From positions 1-26,957 of the forward strand of contig JAAEPW010000935.1 of NCBI GenBank assembly GCA_024232355.1: DNA of 26,957 nucleotides, given 5' to 3'. This DNA is from Chloroflexota bacterium (GTDB lineage: Bacteria; Chloroflexota; Anaerolineae; B4-G1). Below the pieces are notes generated by a model. The model saw only the letters and a list, made by a program, of their open reading frames with translations, searched no databases and had not been told where the DNA came from. Numbering within the stretch: the first letter of the stretch is position 1; every line of letters starts with the position of its first letter. Shown here in pieces: positions 1 to 6,934 of the stretch. The position numbers were made by a program, and so were the translations under genes.

Positions 1-167
1 ATGCCGATCCGGGATGTTTTTGGCAGTCTTTTTGTCCCTTTCGCTTCGTTTGTTGCTCTCCCTATAGCTCTACATCCACCATCAACCCCACTTTTTGCCT
101 CTTTCCCCCTCCTACGCCGGGTTTCCACTTCGAAAACCCATCATCCAAACCGATTTGGGCAAACTAC

Positions 168-196
168 TTGACAAAAGTACCCTCCCATAGGATAAT
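168..196 (+). promoter_or_regulatory. Sigma-70 promoter of the thioredoxin gene
   Basis: TTGACA (168-173) is a perfect -35 box. It is separated by 17 bases from GATAAT (191-196), which matches the -10 consensus at 5 of 6 positions. Transcription would start near 203, giving a leader of about 19 bases with the ribosome binding site AGGAGG at 211-216. The upstream 1-167 is pyrimidine-rich and holds no gene I can support. Confidence 0.75.
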
Positions 197-221
197 CCGC
201 CCCACTTTTGAGGAGGATAAG

Positions 222-545
222 ATGGCTAAACCATTCGAGGTCACTGACGAAACATTTGAAGAAAAAGTACTCAAAGCTAAAAAACCAGTCCTCGTGGACT
301 TTTGGGCCGAATGGTGCGGCCCATGCAAGGCGATCGCCCCGGCTGTGGAGGCAATTGCTGATGAATACAAAGACCGCCTCCAAGTAGCCAAGATGGACGT
401 GGACACCAGCACTAAAACGCCTGGAGGGCTGGGCATCCGGGGAATTCCCACATTAATCTTGTTCAAAGGTGGGGCAGAGGTAAAGCGCATCGTGGGCAAT
501 CGTTCCAAGGAAAAATTGATAGAGGAATTGCTGCCCCATATCTAA
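222..545 (+). CDS. trxA: Thioredoxin
   Basis: This is a 107-residue cytoplasmic thiol-disulfide oxidoreductase that would reduce protein disulfides using electrons from thioredoxin reductase. The active site WCGPC is at residues 31-35, preceded by the usual VDFWAE strand. The cis-proline loop is present (GIPTLILF), and the length is typical for a single-domain thioredoxin. I chose the ATG at 222 because AGGAGG lies 5 bases upstream. An in-frame ATG at 168 lies inside the promoter and would add 18 unrelated residues. The gene appears monocistronic: the next promoter, for the T-box/trpS unit, begins 7 bases after the stop codon. One unusual detail is a glycine-rich stretch (PGGLGIRG) before the cis-proline. 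The identification is very secure; the gene symbol follows the family name. Confidence 0.95.
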   Translation: MAKPFEVTDETFEEKVLKAKKPVLVDFWAEWCGPCKAIAPAVEAIADEYKDRLQVAKMDVDTSTKTPGGLGIRGIPTLILFKGGAEVKRIVGNRSKEKLIEELLPHI

Positions 546-551
546 AATTAC

Positions 552-580
552 TTGACGCCACGACGTCCGTGTGTTATACT
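552..580 (+). promoter_or_regulatory. Sigma-70 promoter of the T-box/trpS unit
   Basis: TTGACG (552-557), a 17-base spacer and TATACT (575-580) form a near-consensus promoter. The expected start is near 587, just before the T-box leader, so every trpS transcript from here would contain the riboswitch. Confidence 0.8.
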
Positions 581-847
581 GCACATACAATTTAACATCC
601 AAAGACTGTGATTGGGAAAAGTAAGCACCAAAGCGGGGTTCAGAGAGTCGGGCAAAAGCTGCGAGCCCGATACCAGCGCCGGTACTGAATGGGCCCAGGA
701 GTTGCCCGCCGAAACGAACAAATCGTTTAGAGTAGTCCGGGCCGGAGACGCCACCGTTATCAAGGCGAGGGTATCGCCCAGATTTGTCACGGGCCGTACC
801 TGAAATGAGTGAGGCTGGCTTTTCAGGAAAATTCTTTTCCTACTCGA

Positions 848-880
848 CGCGCTGTCATCAGCGCGTTTTGTTTTTCTAGC
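848..880 (+). other. T-box stem III hairpin with terminator-like T-run
   Basis: CGCGCTG (848-854) pairs with CAGCGCG (859-865) around a 4-base TCAT loop and is followed by TTTTGTTTTT. Its place just before the antiterminator fits T-box stem III. On its own it also has the shape of an intrinsic terminator, which is unusual for that stem. Confidence 0.6.
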
Positions 881-928
881 GTGAAAAGCTGCCTAACCAA
901 GGTGGCACCGCGAGTGTCAGAGTTATGA

Positions 929-966
929 CGCCCGTCCTTGAGAAGAGGACGGGTGTTTTGTTTTCT
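929..966 (+). terminator. Regulated T-box terminator before trpS
   Basis: CCCGTCCT (931-938) pairs with AGGACGGG (946-953), extended by one G-U and one C-G pair, and is followed by TTTTGTTTTCT. It lies directly after the T-box sequence, as expected for the alternative to the antiterminator fold. Confidence 0.85.
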
Positions 967-972
967 GAATCA

Positions 973-994
973 AGGCGTTGTTCAGAAACAACGT
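973..994 (+). repeat. 22-bp repeat, copy 1, with internal palindrome
   Basis: The 22 bases at 973-994 recur exactly, in opposite orientation, at 12053-12074 upstream of the sulfate adenylyltransferase gene. The core is an inverted repeat: CGTTGTT (976-982), CAGA, AACAACG (987-993). This copy lies between the T-box terminator and trpS. It could be an operator or a small dispersed repeat. Confidence 0.6.
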
Positions 995-1040
995 CGTACT
1001 GTTTATGTGATTTGACTCGCAAAATGCATATCAAAACAAA

Positions 1041-1059
1041 GTGATTGTTGAACGATCAC
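1041..1059 (+). promoter_or_regulatory. Palindrome next to the trpS ribosome binding site
   Basis: GTGAT...ATCAC forms an imperfect 19-base palindrome (GTGATTGTTGAACGATCAC) that ends three bases before the AGGAGG of trpS. It could be an operator or a small mRNA hairpin affecting initiation. No function can be shown from sequence. Confidence 0.35.
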
Positions 1060-1074
1060 AAAGGAGGTACTGAA

Positions 1075-2133
1075 ATGACTAAGAAACGAATTCTTACCGG
1101 AGACCGGCCTACGGGCAAGTTACACTTGGGCCACTATGTGGGAACCCTGGCCAATCGCGTGCGGCTGCAAGACGAATATGATTGCTTTTTCATCATTGCC
1201 GATTTGCACACGCTCACCACTCGACCGGATAAAGAACGGATTCTCCAGACTCATCACAACGCCCGCCAGATCATAATGGACTATTTGTCGCTGGGCATTG
1301 ATCCCGAAAAGAGCGTGATCTTTATCCAGTCGGCTATCCCGGGCACCTATGAACTCAATTTGATCTTTGAGATGTTGATCAGCGTGTCCCGGCTGGAGCG
1401 CGTCCCCAGCATCAAAGAGATGGCGCGCGACGCTCAACTGGAGACGTTGCCCTTTGGTTTGTTGGGCTATCCGGTGCTCCAGGCCGCCGACATTCTGCTG
1501 CCCCGCGCCCACCTGGTCCCGGTCGCTAGGGACAACGAGGCGCACATCGAAGTTGCGAGAGAGGTTGCCCGCCGCTTTAACCGGATTTACGGCGACGTCT
1601 TCCCCGAACCACAGGGCTTGATCGGCGACGTGCTCGTGGGTACCGATGGGCAGACCAAAGCGAGCAAATCGCTGGACAATGTCATTTATCTTTCGGACGA
1701 CGCCGCGACGGTCGAGCGCAAAGTGCGCGGGATGTACACCGACCCCCAGCGCGTGCGCGCCGATGTTCCTGGACGGGTCGAGGGCAACCCGGTCTTTATC
1801 TATCACGACGCTTTTAACCCTGATCGAGACGAGGTGGCGGACTTAAAAGGGCGATATCTTGAGGGAAAGGTGGGCGACGTGGAAGTCAAGGGAAAGCTGA
1901 CCCGCGCCATCAACACATTCCTCGATCCCGTTCGTGAGCGACGCGCTTACTATGAAGCACGACCAGAACTGATCGAAGACATCCTGTACAACGGCAACCA
2001 GCGTATGCGCCAGGAATCAGAAGAGACAATGGCTTTGGTGCGCGAAGCGATGGGGTTGATACCCGTAAAACCGTCGAGACAACCCAGCTTGGCTGCGCTC
2101 AACTCGAGATCTCCGGGCCTGGTCTACTGCTAA
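1075..2133 (+). CDS. trpS: Tryptophanyl-tRNA synthetase
   Basis: This 352-residue class Ic synthetase charges tRNA-Trp with tryptophan in the cytoplasm. The ATP-binding HIGH-type motif is HLGH at residues 17-20, within [13 protein letters not shown]. The KMSKS-type motif is KASKS at 195-199. The tryptophan pocket strand carries [13 protein letters not shown] at 131-143. The ATG at 1075 is chosen because AAAGGAGG lies at a normal distance upstream; a TTG ten codons earlier would sit upstream of that site. Regulation is by the T-box just upstream. The nucleotide loop reads [11 protein letters not shown] rather than the commoner PVGxDQxxHIE, and the last ~20 residues form a tail with no family motif that I recognise. 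Identity is very secure. Confidence 0.96.
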   Translation: MTKKRILTGDRPTGKLHLGHYVGTLANRVRLQDEYDCFFIIADLHTLTTRPDKERILQTHHNARQIIMDYLSLGIDPEKSVIFIQSAIPGTYELNLIFEMLISVSRLERVPSIKEMARDAQLETLPFGLLGYPVLQAADILLPRAHLVPVARDNEAHIEVAREVARRFNRIYGDVFPEPQGLIGDVLVGTDGQTKASKSLDNVIYLSDDAATVERKVRGMYTDPQRVRADVPGRVEGNPVFIYHDAFNPDRDEVADLKGRYLEGKVGDVEVKGKLTRAINTFLDPVRERRAYYEARPELIEDILYNGNQRMRQESEETMALVREAMGLIPVKPSRQPSLAALNSRSPGLVYC

Positions 2134-2134
2134 C

Positions 2135-2240
2135 CGCCGATAAACACAGATGAACGCAGATTTTCAACTGGTTTCAAGCCAAATTCGATATTCATCTGCG
2201 TGAATCTGAATCCGCTCCGTAGGAGCGCCATCTGCGGTTC
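2135..2240. repeat. Intergenic 10-bp-period inverted repeat (dispersed repeat type)
   Basis: The left part has a 10-bp period: GATAAACACA (2139-2148) followed by GATGAACGCA (2149-2158) and GA. The right part holds inverse forms (TTCATCTGCG at 2191-2200, CATCTGCGG at 2229-2237) and an inner hairpin, CGCTCC GTA GGAGCG at 2214-2228. I recall sequences of this style as common intergenic repeats in several bacterial phyla. Assignment to a named family was not possible here. Confidence 0.55.
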
Positions 2241-2275
2241 TAAAGAGATTTGTCAGTCGATCAGGAGAGACGAGT

Positions 2276-2992
2276 ATGTACTTGATTCAAGTTCGGGTCA
2301 ACAGCGAGAGCTATCCCACTGACCATTGTTATCCTTTCAACATTCCTGTTCTAGGAAATGCGACAGAATTGGCGTTCAAAAGTCCCGTCGTTTTTTTCGT
2401 GGGCGAGAATGGGTCTGGGAAATCGACCTTGCTGGAGGCCATCACCAGAAAGTGCGACATCCATATCTGGGACAAGCCCAAACGGCACGTCGCCCACAAT
2501 AATCCCTACGAGGACCGCCTACAAGACTATATTACCGTGACGTGGGCCAATGGGCACGTACCAGGGTCCTTGTTCAGAGCCGAGACGTTTCGCGACCTGG
2601 CCGACTTTCTCGACGATGTCGCGCTCTGCGATCCCGGACGGCTGAAATATCATGGTGGCCATATCATCAACACGCTGTCGCACGGCGAGGGGATTCTGAG
2701 CTATTTCAGTGGTCGCTACCACATCAAAGGGCTCTACTTTCTCGACGAGCCCGAAGCGGCGCTCTCTCCCGCGAGCCAGGTCAAGTTCCTCAAACTGCTG
2801 CGGCGGCTGGAGGCATCGGGCCACGCGCAATTCATCATTACCACGCACTCTCCCATTTTGCTGGCTTATGAGGGCGCGCAGATTTTTAGCTTTGATTCTA
2901 CCAATATCCAACAAGTGGCCTACAAAGACACCGACCACTATCGAATTTACAAACAGTTTTTCACAGACCCGAGTGCTTTGCTGGAAGCCTGA
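2276..2992 (+). CDS. AAA/ABC-type predicted ATPase (COG3910-like)
   Basis: This 238-residue stand-alone ABC-type nucleotide-binding domain is of the SMC/RecF-like class, not a transporter subunit. Walker A is GENGSGKST at about residues 43-51. A signature-like LSHGE precedes Walker B (LYFLDEPEAAL), and the H-loop is TTHSPIL. The DEPEAAL variant and the short length match the predicted ATPases of the COG3910/AAA_21 type, whose cellular role is mostly unknown; some relatives act with nucleases in defence or repair. AGGAGAG lies 8 bases before the ATG. No nuclease partner is adjacent, because trpS and trpB2 flank it, so the context does not reveal its job. Fold and ATP binding are secure; the role is unknown. 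Confidence 0.85.
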   Translation: MYLIQVRVNSESYPTDHCYPFNIPVLGNATELAFKSPVVFFVGENGSGKSTLLEAITRKCDIHIWDKPKRHVAHNNPYEDRLQDYITVTWANGHVPGSLFRAETFRDLADFLDDVALCDPGRLKYHGGHIINTLSHGEGILSYFSGRYHIKGLYFLDEPEAALSPASQVKFLKLLRRLEASGHAQFIITTHSPILLAYEGAQIFSFDSTNIQQVAYKDTDHYRIYKQFFTDPSALLEA

Positions 2993-3097
2993 GGTTTCCC
3001 TGGCAGCTGAGGAAAGGAGGGACGTTATCGAAAGAAACAACTCTATGGAACATTAGCTTTTCAATTTCACACATTTTATTCAAGGAGAAGATCAAAA

Positions 3098-4459
3098 ATG
3101 ACCCAGTACAAATATTTTCTAGACGAAAAAGACATGCCGACCCATTGGTATAATATTTTAGCAGATATGAAGAAACCGCCACCGTTCTACCTGCATCCGG
3201 CGACGTTGGAAGCTATGGAAGACCCTCCAATGCCCCCGCCCGTCTTTCCAATGGAGCTGATCAAGCAAGAGTTCAGCAAAGAGCAGTACATTGAAATCCC
3301 CGACGAGGTACAGGATGTGCTCAAGATGTGGCGTCCGGCCCCGCTCTATCGCGCTGCCCGTTGGGAAAAGGCCCTGGACACTCCTGCCAAAATCTATTAC
3401 AAGTGGGAGGGTGTCAGCCCGCCTGGAAGCCACAAACCGAATACGGCTGTGGCCCAGTGCTACTATGCCAAGGAAGAGGGGCTGAAAGGTTTGGCCACCG
3501 AGACCGGGGCAGGCCAGTGGGGCAGCGCCCTGAGCTTTGCCACAAATCTGTTCGGGCTCGAATGTAAAGTCTTTATGGTGACCATCAGCTATCATCAAAA
3601 ACCCTACCGGCGCGTGATGATGGAGACCTGGGGCGGCAGCGTCGTCCCCAGCCCCAGCTCTGAGACGAACGCCGGGCGGGCAATTCTGGAAAAAGATCCC
3701 GAGACCACCGGCAGCCTGGGCATCGCCATCAGTGAGGCGCTCGAGTACTCAATGACGCACGAAGGATACAAGTACTCGTTGGGCAGCGTGGTCAACTTTG
3801 TTCTGCTGCACCAGACGGTGATCGGGCTAGAGGCCAAAAAGCAGATGGAGATGGCGGGCGATTACCCGGATATCGTCATCGGCTGCGCGGGTGGTGGCAG
3901 CAACGCCGCCGGCCTCATCTTTCCCTTTATGAAGGACAAATTGGACGGCACCAACCCAGACTTGCGTGCCATCTTTGTCGAGTCGACCGCGTGCCCCAGC
4001 ATGACGCGTGGCACCTATGCCTATGACTGGGGCGACACAGCCAAGACCGGCCCCGTAGCCAAAATGCACACCGTGGGCCACGGATTCATCCCCGCTCCGG
4101 TTCACGCGGGCGGACTGCGCTACCACGGTATGGCCCCCAGCATCTGCGCCCTCTTGGACCAAGAATATGCAGAGGCCCGGGCATATCACCAGATTGAGAT
4201 CCTCGATGCTGCCGAGAGCTTTGCCCGCTCTGAAGGCATCATCGTGGCTCCAGAAACGGCCCACGCCATCCAGGCCACCTACGATGAAGCAATGGCCTGC
4301 AAAGAATCAGGCGAATCCAAGGTCATTCTTTTCAATTGCAGCGGTCACGGTCACTTTGACTTGGCGGCCTACGACGCTTTCCACCGAGAAGAACTCTTGG
4401 ATTACTCGTTGGAGCAAGAAAAGATCGAGCAAGCGCTGGTAGAATTGCCAAAAGTCTAG
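3098..4459 (+). CDS. trpB2: Tryptophan synthase beta chain, TrpB2 type
   Basis: This 453-residue PLP enzyme should make L-tryptophan from indole and L-serine. The PLP Schiff-base lysine is K113 in GSHKPNTA, followed by the GAGQWGSAL segment. The phosphate-binding loop is GCAGGGSNAAG, and the C-terminal end carries CSGHGHFDL. The long N-terminal extension and a length near 450 residues distinguish the TrpB2 subfamily from the ~400-residue TrpB1 partner of TrpA. TrpB2 is thought to salvage indole or to work without TrpA, and no trpA is nearby. The ATG follows AAGGAGAAG. It is 105 bases from the ATPase gene and may share its transcript; a strong hairpin follows the stop. Identification is firm; the physiological role is inferred from the family. 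Confidence 0.93.
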   Translation: MTQYKYFLDEKDMPTHWYNILADMKKPPPFYLHPATLEAMEDPPMPPPVFPMELIKQEFSKEQYIEIPDEVQDVLKMWRPAPLYRAARWEKALDTPAKIYYKWEGVSPPGSHKPNTAVAQCYYAKEEGLKGLATETGAGQWGSALSFATNLFGLECKVFMVTISYHQKPYRRVMMETWGGSVVPSPSSETNAGRAILEKDPETTGSLGIAISEALEYSMTHEGYKYSLGSVVNFVLLHQTVIGLEAKKQMEMAGDYPDIVIGCAGGGSNAAGLIFPFMKDKLDGTNPDLRAIFVESTACPSMTRGTYAYDWGDTAKTGPVAKMHTVGHGFIPAPVHAGGLRYHGMAPSICALLDQEYAEARAYHQIEILDAAESFARSEGIIVAPETAHAIQATYDEAMACKESGESKVILFNCSGHGHFDLAAYDAFHREELLDYSLEQEKIEQALVELPKV

Positions 4460-4474
4460 TTTGAGTAGATTGAG

Positions 4475-4515
4475 AAAAAGTAGACAAGGGACTATTTTCC
4501 TTGTCTACTTTTTTA
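4475..4515. terminator. Strong terminator hairpin after trpB2
   Basis: A 15-base arm (4475-4489, AAAAAGTAGACAAGG) pairs perfectly with CCTTGTCTACTTTTT (4499-4513). The T-run follows on the plus strand. The symmetric A-run means it could also act on the minus strand. Confidence 0.88.
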
Positions 4516-4516
4516 C

Positions 4517-4544
4517 TTGTCTACCTGATACTTTTGTGTACAAT
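4517..4544 (+). promoter_or_regulatory. Promoter of the sulfur carrier/thiolase operon
   Basis: TTGTCT (4517-4522), a 16-base spacer and TACAAT (4539-4544) form a reasonable sigma-70 promoter directly after the trpB2 terminator. Confidence 0.55.
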
Positions 4545-4573
4545 TCAAGCACTAATCAAATGACGAGGTGCGT

Positions 4574-4762
4574 ATGAAAATTACCTATCGTGACAAAGAA
4601 TGGGAGCTGCGAGGACGGTGGCGCGTGCGGAATGCCATCAAAAAAGTGGGCCTTCTTCCCCAGACCGTGCTCGCCGTGCGTGATGGCAAACTACTGACCG
4701 GTGACGTGATGCTAAAAGAGGACGACGAGATCAAACTCGTCGCCGTGATTTCGGGCGGATAA
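4574..4762 (+). CDS. Ubiquitin-like sulfur carrier protein (TtuB/ThiS/MoaD family)
   Basis: This 62-residue beta-grasp protein ends in Gly-Gly (VAVISGG), the C-terminus that is activated by adenylation and thiocarboxylated in sulfur carriers. The mid-sequence phrase of the type DGxxLTGDxxLxxxDEIKLVAVI is typical of this family. It starts only two bases before the tRNA thiolase gene, so it most likely serves that enzyme as sulfur donor. This arrangement resembles TtuB with TtuA in thermophiles and Urm1 with Ncs6 in eukaryotes. ATG 4574 is preferred, with GACGAGG five bases upstream; GTG at 4568 is an alternative that adds two residues. No E1-like activating enzyme (TtuC/MoeB type) lies in this window. 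Family is secure; the pathway assignment comes from context. Confidence 0.85.
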   Translation: MKITYRDKEWELRGRWRVRNAIKKVGLLPQTVLAVRDGKLLTGDVMLKEDDEIKLVAVISGG

Positions 4763-4764
4763 CG

Positions 4765-5736
4765 ATGAAATGTCGCAAGTGCACCCAAGCGGCTGTGCTC
4801 AATATGCGCCGGCACAAGCTGGCGCTGTGTGAAGACCACTATCCAGAGTGGTTCGTTGCTCAGACCGCACGCGCTATCAAAAAACACCGCATGTTCGGCC
4901 ATGATGACCAAGTGCTGGTAGCGGTTTCTGGCGGGAAGGACAGCCTGGCCTTGTGGGACATACTGCTGCAACTGGGCTACCAAGCCCACGGGCTATACAT
5001 TGACCTGGGCATTGATGGCGGGGTAGGCTATTCTGCCGCCTCGCGGGAAAAGATCGAGCAGTTTGCGTCCACCCGGCCCAATGCTCAATTCACAGTCGTG
5101 GACGTCAAAGCCGAGTATGGAGAGACGCTGCCAGAAGTGGCACAGCGGGTGCGTCGCGGACGCAGCAAGCCATGCTCGGTCTGTGGGCTGATCAAACGGC
5201 ACGCGATGAACCGCGTAACCCGCGACGGCGACTATACCGTGCTCGCTACCGGTCACAACCTGGACGACGAGGCCGCCGCGCTCTTTGGCAACGTGCTCCA
5301 CTGGCAGACAGGGTACATCGCTCGCCAGGCCCCGGTGCTGCCCGCGTCAGGCGATGGGCTGGCGCGCAAGGTCAAGCCCCTGTGCCGCCTGTACGAGCGC
5401 GAATCGGCCGCCTACACCCTCATCACCGGTATCGACTATATCTACGACGAGTGCCCCCACGCTATCGGCGCGACCAGCATCCGCCACAAGGACATCCTCA
5501 ACCAGATGGAAGAGGAGTCGCCCGCAACAAAGTTGCATTTCTATTTGGGTTTCCTGCAGGCACGGAAGAATGGTTTCTTCCGTGAGCAGGCCGAGCAAGT
5601 GGAACTGCACCCTTGCATCAACTGCGGCCAACCGACCAGCGTGCCGGGGATGTGCGCGTTTTGTCGCTTGTGGAGAGGCACCGAAACAGAAATAGGAGCG
5701 CACGACCCGCAATCTACGCCCACAGATGTGGAATGA
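4765..5736 (+). CDS. ttuA: tRNA 2-thiolation enzyme, TtuA/Ncs6 (TtcA-like) family
   Basis: This 323-residue PP-loop ATPase adenylates a tRNA uridine or cytidine and then adds sulfur. In order it has an N-terminal zinc site (C3, C6, C22, H25), the PP-loop SGGKDS at 55-60, the Cys137-x2-Cys140 pair in PCSVC, Cys230 in DECPH, and a C-terminal zinc ribbon (C284, C287, C297, C300). In TtuA of Thermus the middle three cysteines hold a 4Fe-4S cluster that carries the sulfur, and all are conserved here. TtuA makes 2-thiouridine at T54 in heat-tolerant bacteria; Ncs6 acts at wobble U34. The adjacent sulfur carrier supports this group over the carrier-independent TtcA. Its end overlaps the convergent gene by 23 bases. 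Family is secure; target position is not. Confidence 0.88.
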   Translation: MKCRKCTQAAVLNMRRHKLALCEDHYPEWFVAQTARAIKKHRMFGHDDQVLVAVSGGKDSLALWDILLQLGYQAHGLYIDLGIDGGVGYSAASREKIEQFASTRPNAQFTVVDVKAEYGETLPEVAQRVRRGRSKPCSVCGLIKRHAMNRVTRDGDYTVLATGHNLDDEAAALFGNVLHWQTGYIARQAPVLPASGDGLARKVKPLCRLYERESAAYTLITGIDYIYDECPHAIGATSIRHKDILNQMEEESPATKLHFYLGFLQARKNGFFREQAEQVELHPCINCGQPTSVPGMCAFCRLWRGTETEIGAHDPQSTPTDVE

Positions 5737-6463
5737 CCTCCAGGGAGCGTTGCACACCGCCCTGAATGCGCGGTTCGACGCCGCCCAGGTCGTGAACCAA
5801 AGCTAGAGCATCTTCCCAGTACACGTCATGTTCGTGAACTACTGCTTGTAGCTCGGCCATGGTCTTTCCCTCACGCTTGAGCATCTCGAAATATGATTCG
5901 GGTGTGTCGCCGGTCAGCGTGTGCTCTTTGGCAATATCCCACATCGCTTGGAAAGCATCATGTGGAACATGCGCGAGCACGTTGGGTATCACAGCATCTC
6001 TCAACGCCGAGACAACGGTTGTGAAATTTCCATACATCTGGCTGCTCAAAACGTCAAACACTGTAAACACGACATCTCCTGGCACGGGTATTTCGGCCAG
6101 CGATTCAAGCCCCATCGTTTGCAGAATGTCCCAGCCAAATCGCTTCCAATCCTCATCTGCCGCGAGGTGACAGAGGTAGCCGGTCACAAATGCCCGCTCT
6201 GCGCTCGCCAGTTGATTCCACGGGCAAAGCAGCAGGTCATCGAGCTGGCTCAAGAAATTGGTGCAGCTTTTGCTGAATGCATCCGTGCCATCCTCTTCCA
6301 GACGCCCGATGAAATGCGTCGTGCGCCGGTCGATGCTGCTAAAGCCGTGCACGTCAACCAACACGCAGCCGAGCAGAAATGGACCGTAATCCTCATGTTC
6401 AAGTTGTTGCAACTGGGCAAATGTGCGCTCCCCAACGAGCAAATGTGTAATCAGTGGTGCCAT
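5714..6463 (-). CDS. Zinc-dependent phospholipase C fold-like protein (putative)
   Basis: This is a 249-residue all-helical protein. Its N-terminus (MAPLITHLLVGERTF), a YGPFLLGCVLVDVHGF segment with Asp and His, a TTHF motif and GYLCHLAADEDW resemble the metal-binding His/Asp pattern of the zinc-dependent phospholipase C/P1 nuclease-like family (PF00882). No signal peptide is visible, so a cytoplasmic place and a non-secreted substrate are likely. It is the last gene of a minus-strand trio. Its ATG follows the NYN gene stop by six bases and has only a weak, distant GAGG, suggesting translational coupling. Its 3' end overlaps ttuA by 23 bases in convergent orientation. I recognise only the fold, with moderate certainty; the substrate is unknown. 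Confidence 0.55.
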   Translation of the reverse strand: MAPLITHLLVGERTFAQLQQLEHEDYGPFLLGCVLVDVHGFSSIDRRTTHFIGRLEEDGTDAFSKSCTNFLSQLDDLLLCPWNQLASAERAFVTGYLCHLAADEDWKRFGWDILQTMGLESLAEIPVPGDVVFTVFDVLSSQMYGNFTTVVSALRDAVIPNVLAHVPHDAFQAMWDIAKEHTLTGDTPESYFEMLKREGKTMAELQAVVHEHDVYWEDALALVHDLGGVEPRIQGGVQRSLEVIPHLWA

Positions 6464-6469
6464 TTCACT

Positions 6470-6934
6470 TCATTTTTCCTCAAACATTTTCAACCACTCT
6501 TGGACCTCATCCGCCGAGAGATTCACGTCCCGTTCAGTCTCAATCGTCTCGACCGTGCGCGGCGTATTCAACTGCACGGCAAATTGCTCCGACCGCATTA
6601 CCCGCGCCCCTTGTGCCTTTGCCGCTGCGATGACCTGGCGGTCAGACGTGACCACCGTCAGTCCACGGGGGTCGCGCGCCTGGCGGAGGCGCTCGCACAG
6701 AATACGGTCGGCGGTGCGACCGGTGGGTGCAAAGACCGTCTCAACACCCCCGCCGGAGAGTTCCCACGAACGTCCGCCTGGCAGGCCGTGGTCGAACACC
6801 ACCGTGACGCGCTTGCTCGTGCGGGCGCAATAGCTTTTCAATCGAACCACCAGTTTGGCCTCGTCGTCCGGGTCGTCCAGATGAATATCGGGCAGCTTGC
6901 CGATGAGGTTGTGCCCGTCAATCAAGATTGGCAT
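6470..6934 (-). CDS. NYN (PIN-like) domain protein, YacP/Rae1 type
   Basis: This is a 154-residue predicted RNase-like domain. The acidic metal-binding residues of the NYN fold are present: D6 and N9 in ILIDGHNL, the Asp of TADRILCE, and the Asp of TVVTSDRQV. YacP/Rae1 of Bacillus, a relative, cuts mRNA in the ribosomal A site; whether this protein does so is unknown. The start is set at ATG 6934 because the stop of the upstream CGNR gene overlaps it by one base (TAATG), a typical coupled junction. A longer reading of 24 extra residues would run into the CGNR coding sequence. It ends seven bases before the start of the downstream gene. Domain assignment is firm, catalytic activity inferred. 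Confidence 0.82.
   Translation of the reverse strand: MPILIDGHNLIGKLPDIHLDDPDDEAKLVVRLKSYCARTSKRVTVVFDHGLPGGRSWELSGGGVETVFAPTGRTADRILCERLRQARDPRGLTVVTSDRQVIAAAKAQGARVMRSEQFAVQLNTPRTVETIETERDVNLSADEVQEWLKMFEEK

Larger units (their letters stand above)
587..966 (+). promoter_or_regulatory. T-box riboswitch leader (tryptophan type) upstream of trpS
   Basis: This untranslated leader carries the hallmarks of a T-box. Stem I has an AGAGAG motif near 643-648 and a GCTGCGAGC element near 659-667. A candidate specifier codon TGG (Trp) lies at 690-692 inside a GAATGGG context. CCGTTATC occurs near 754-761. The T-box itself is at 895-912 (AACCAAGGTGGCACCGCG), followed by the competing terminator at 929-955 and a T-rich run. 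Known T-boxes read the charging state of a tRNA: uncharged tRNA pairs with the specifier and the T-box bulge and favours the antiterminator. Here it should raise trpS expression when tRNA-Trp is uncharged. The downstream gene, trpS, supports the TGG assignment. The exact specifier position is inferred by eye. Confidence 0.9.

Noticed and set aside
1..169. Open plus-strand frame from the first base (56 codons)
   Set aside because: Pyrimidine-rich low-complexity coding without motif or start signal; likely chance.
612..803. Short plus-strand frame inside the T-box
   Set aside because: The sequence has the conserved RNA landmarks of a T-box and no ribosome binding site before the frame.
1120..1806. 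228-codon minus-strand frame inside trpS
   Set aside because: It is an antisense shadow of trpS, with no domain sense.
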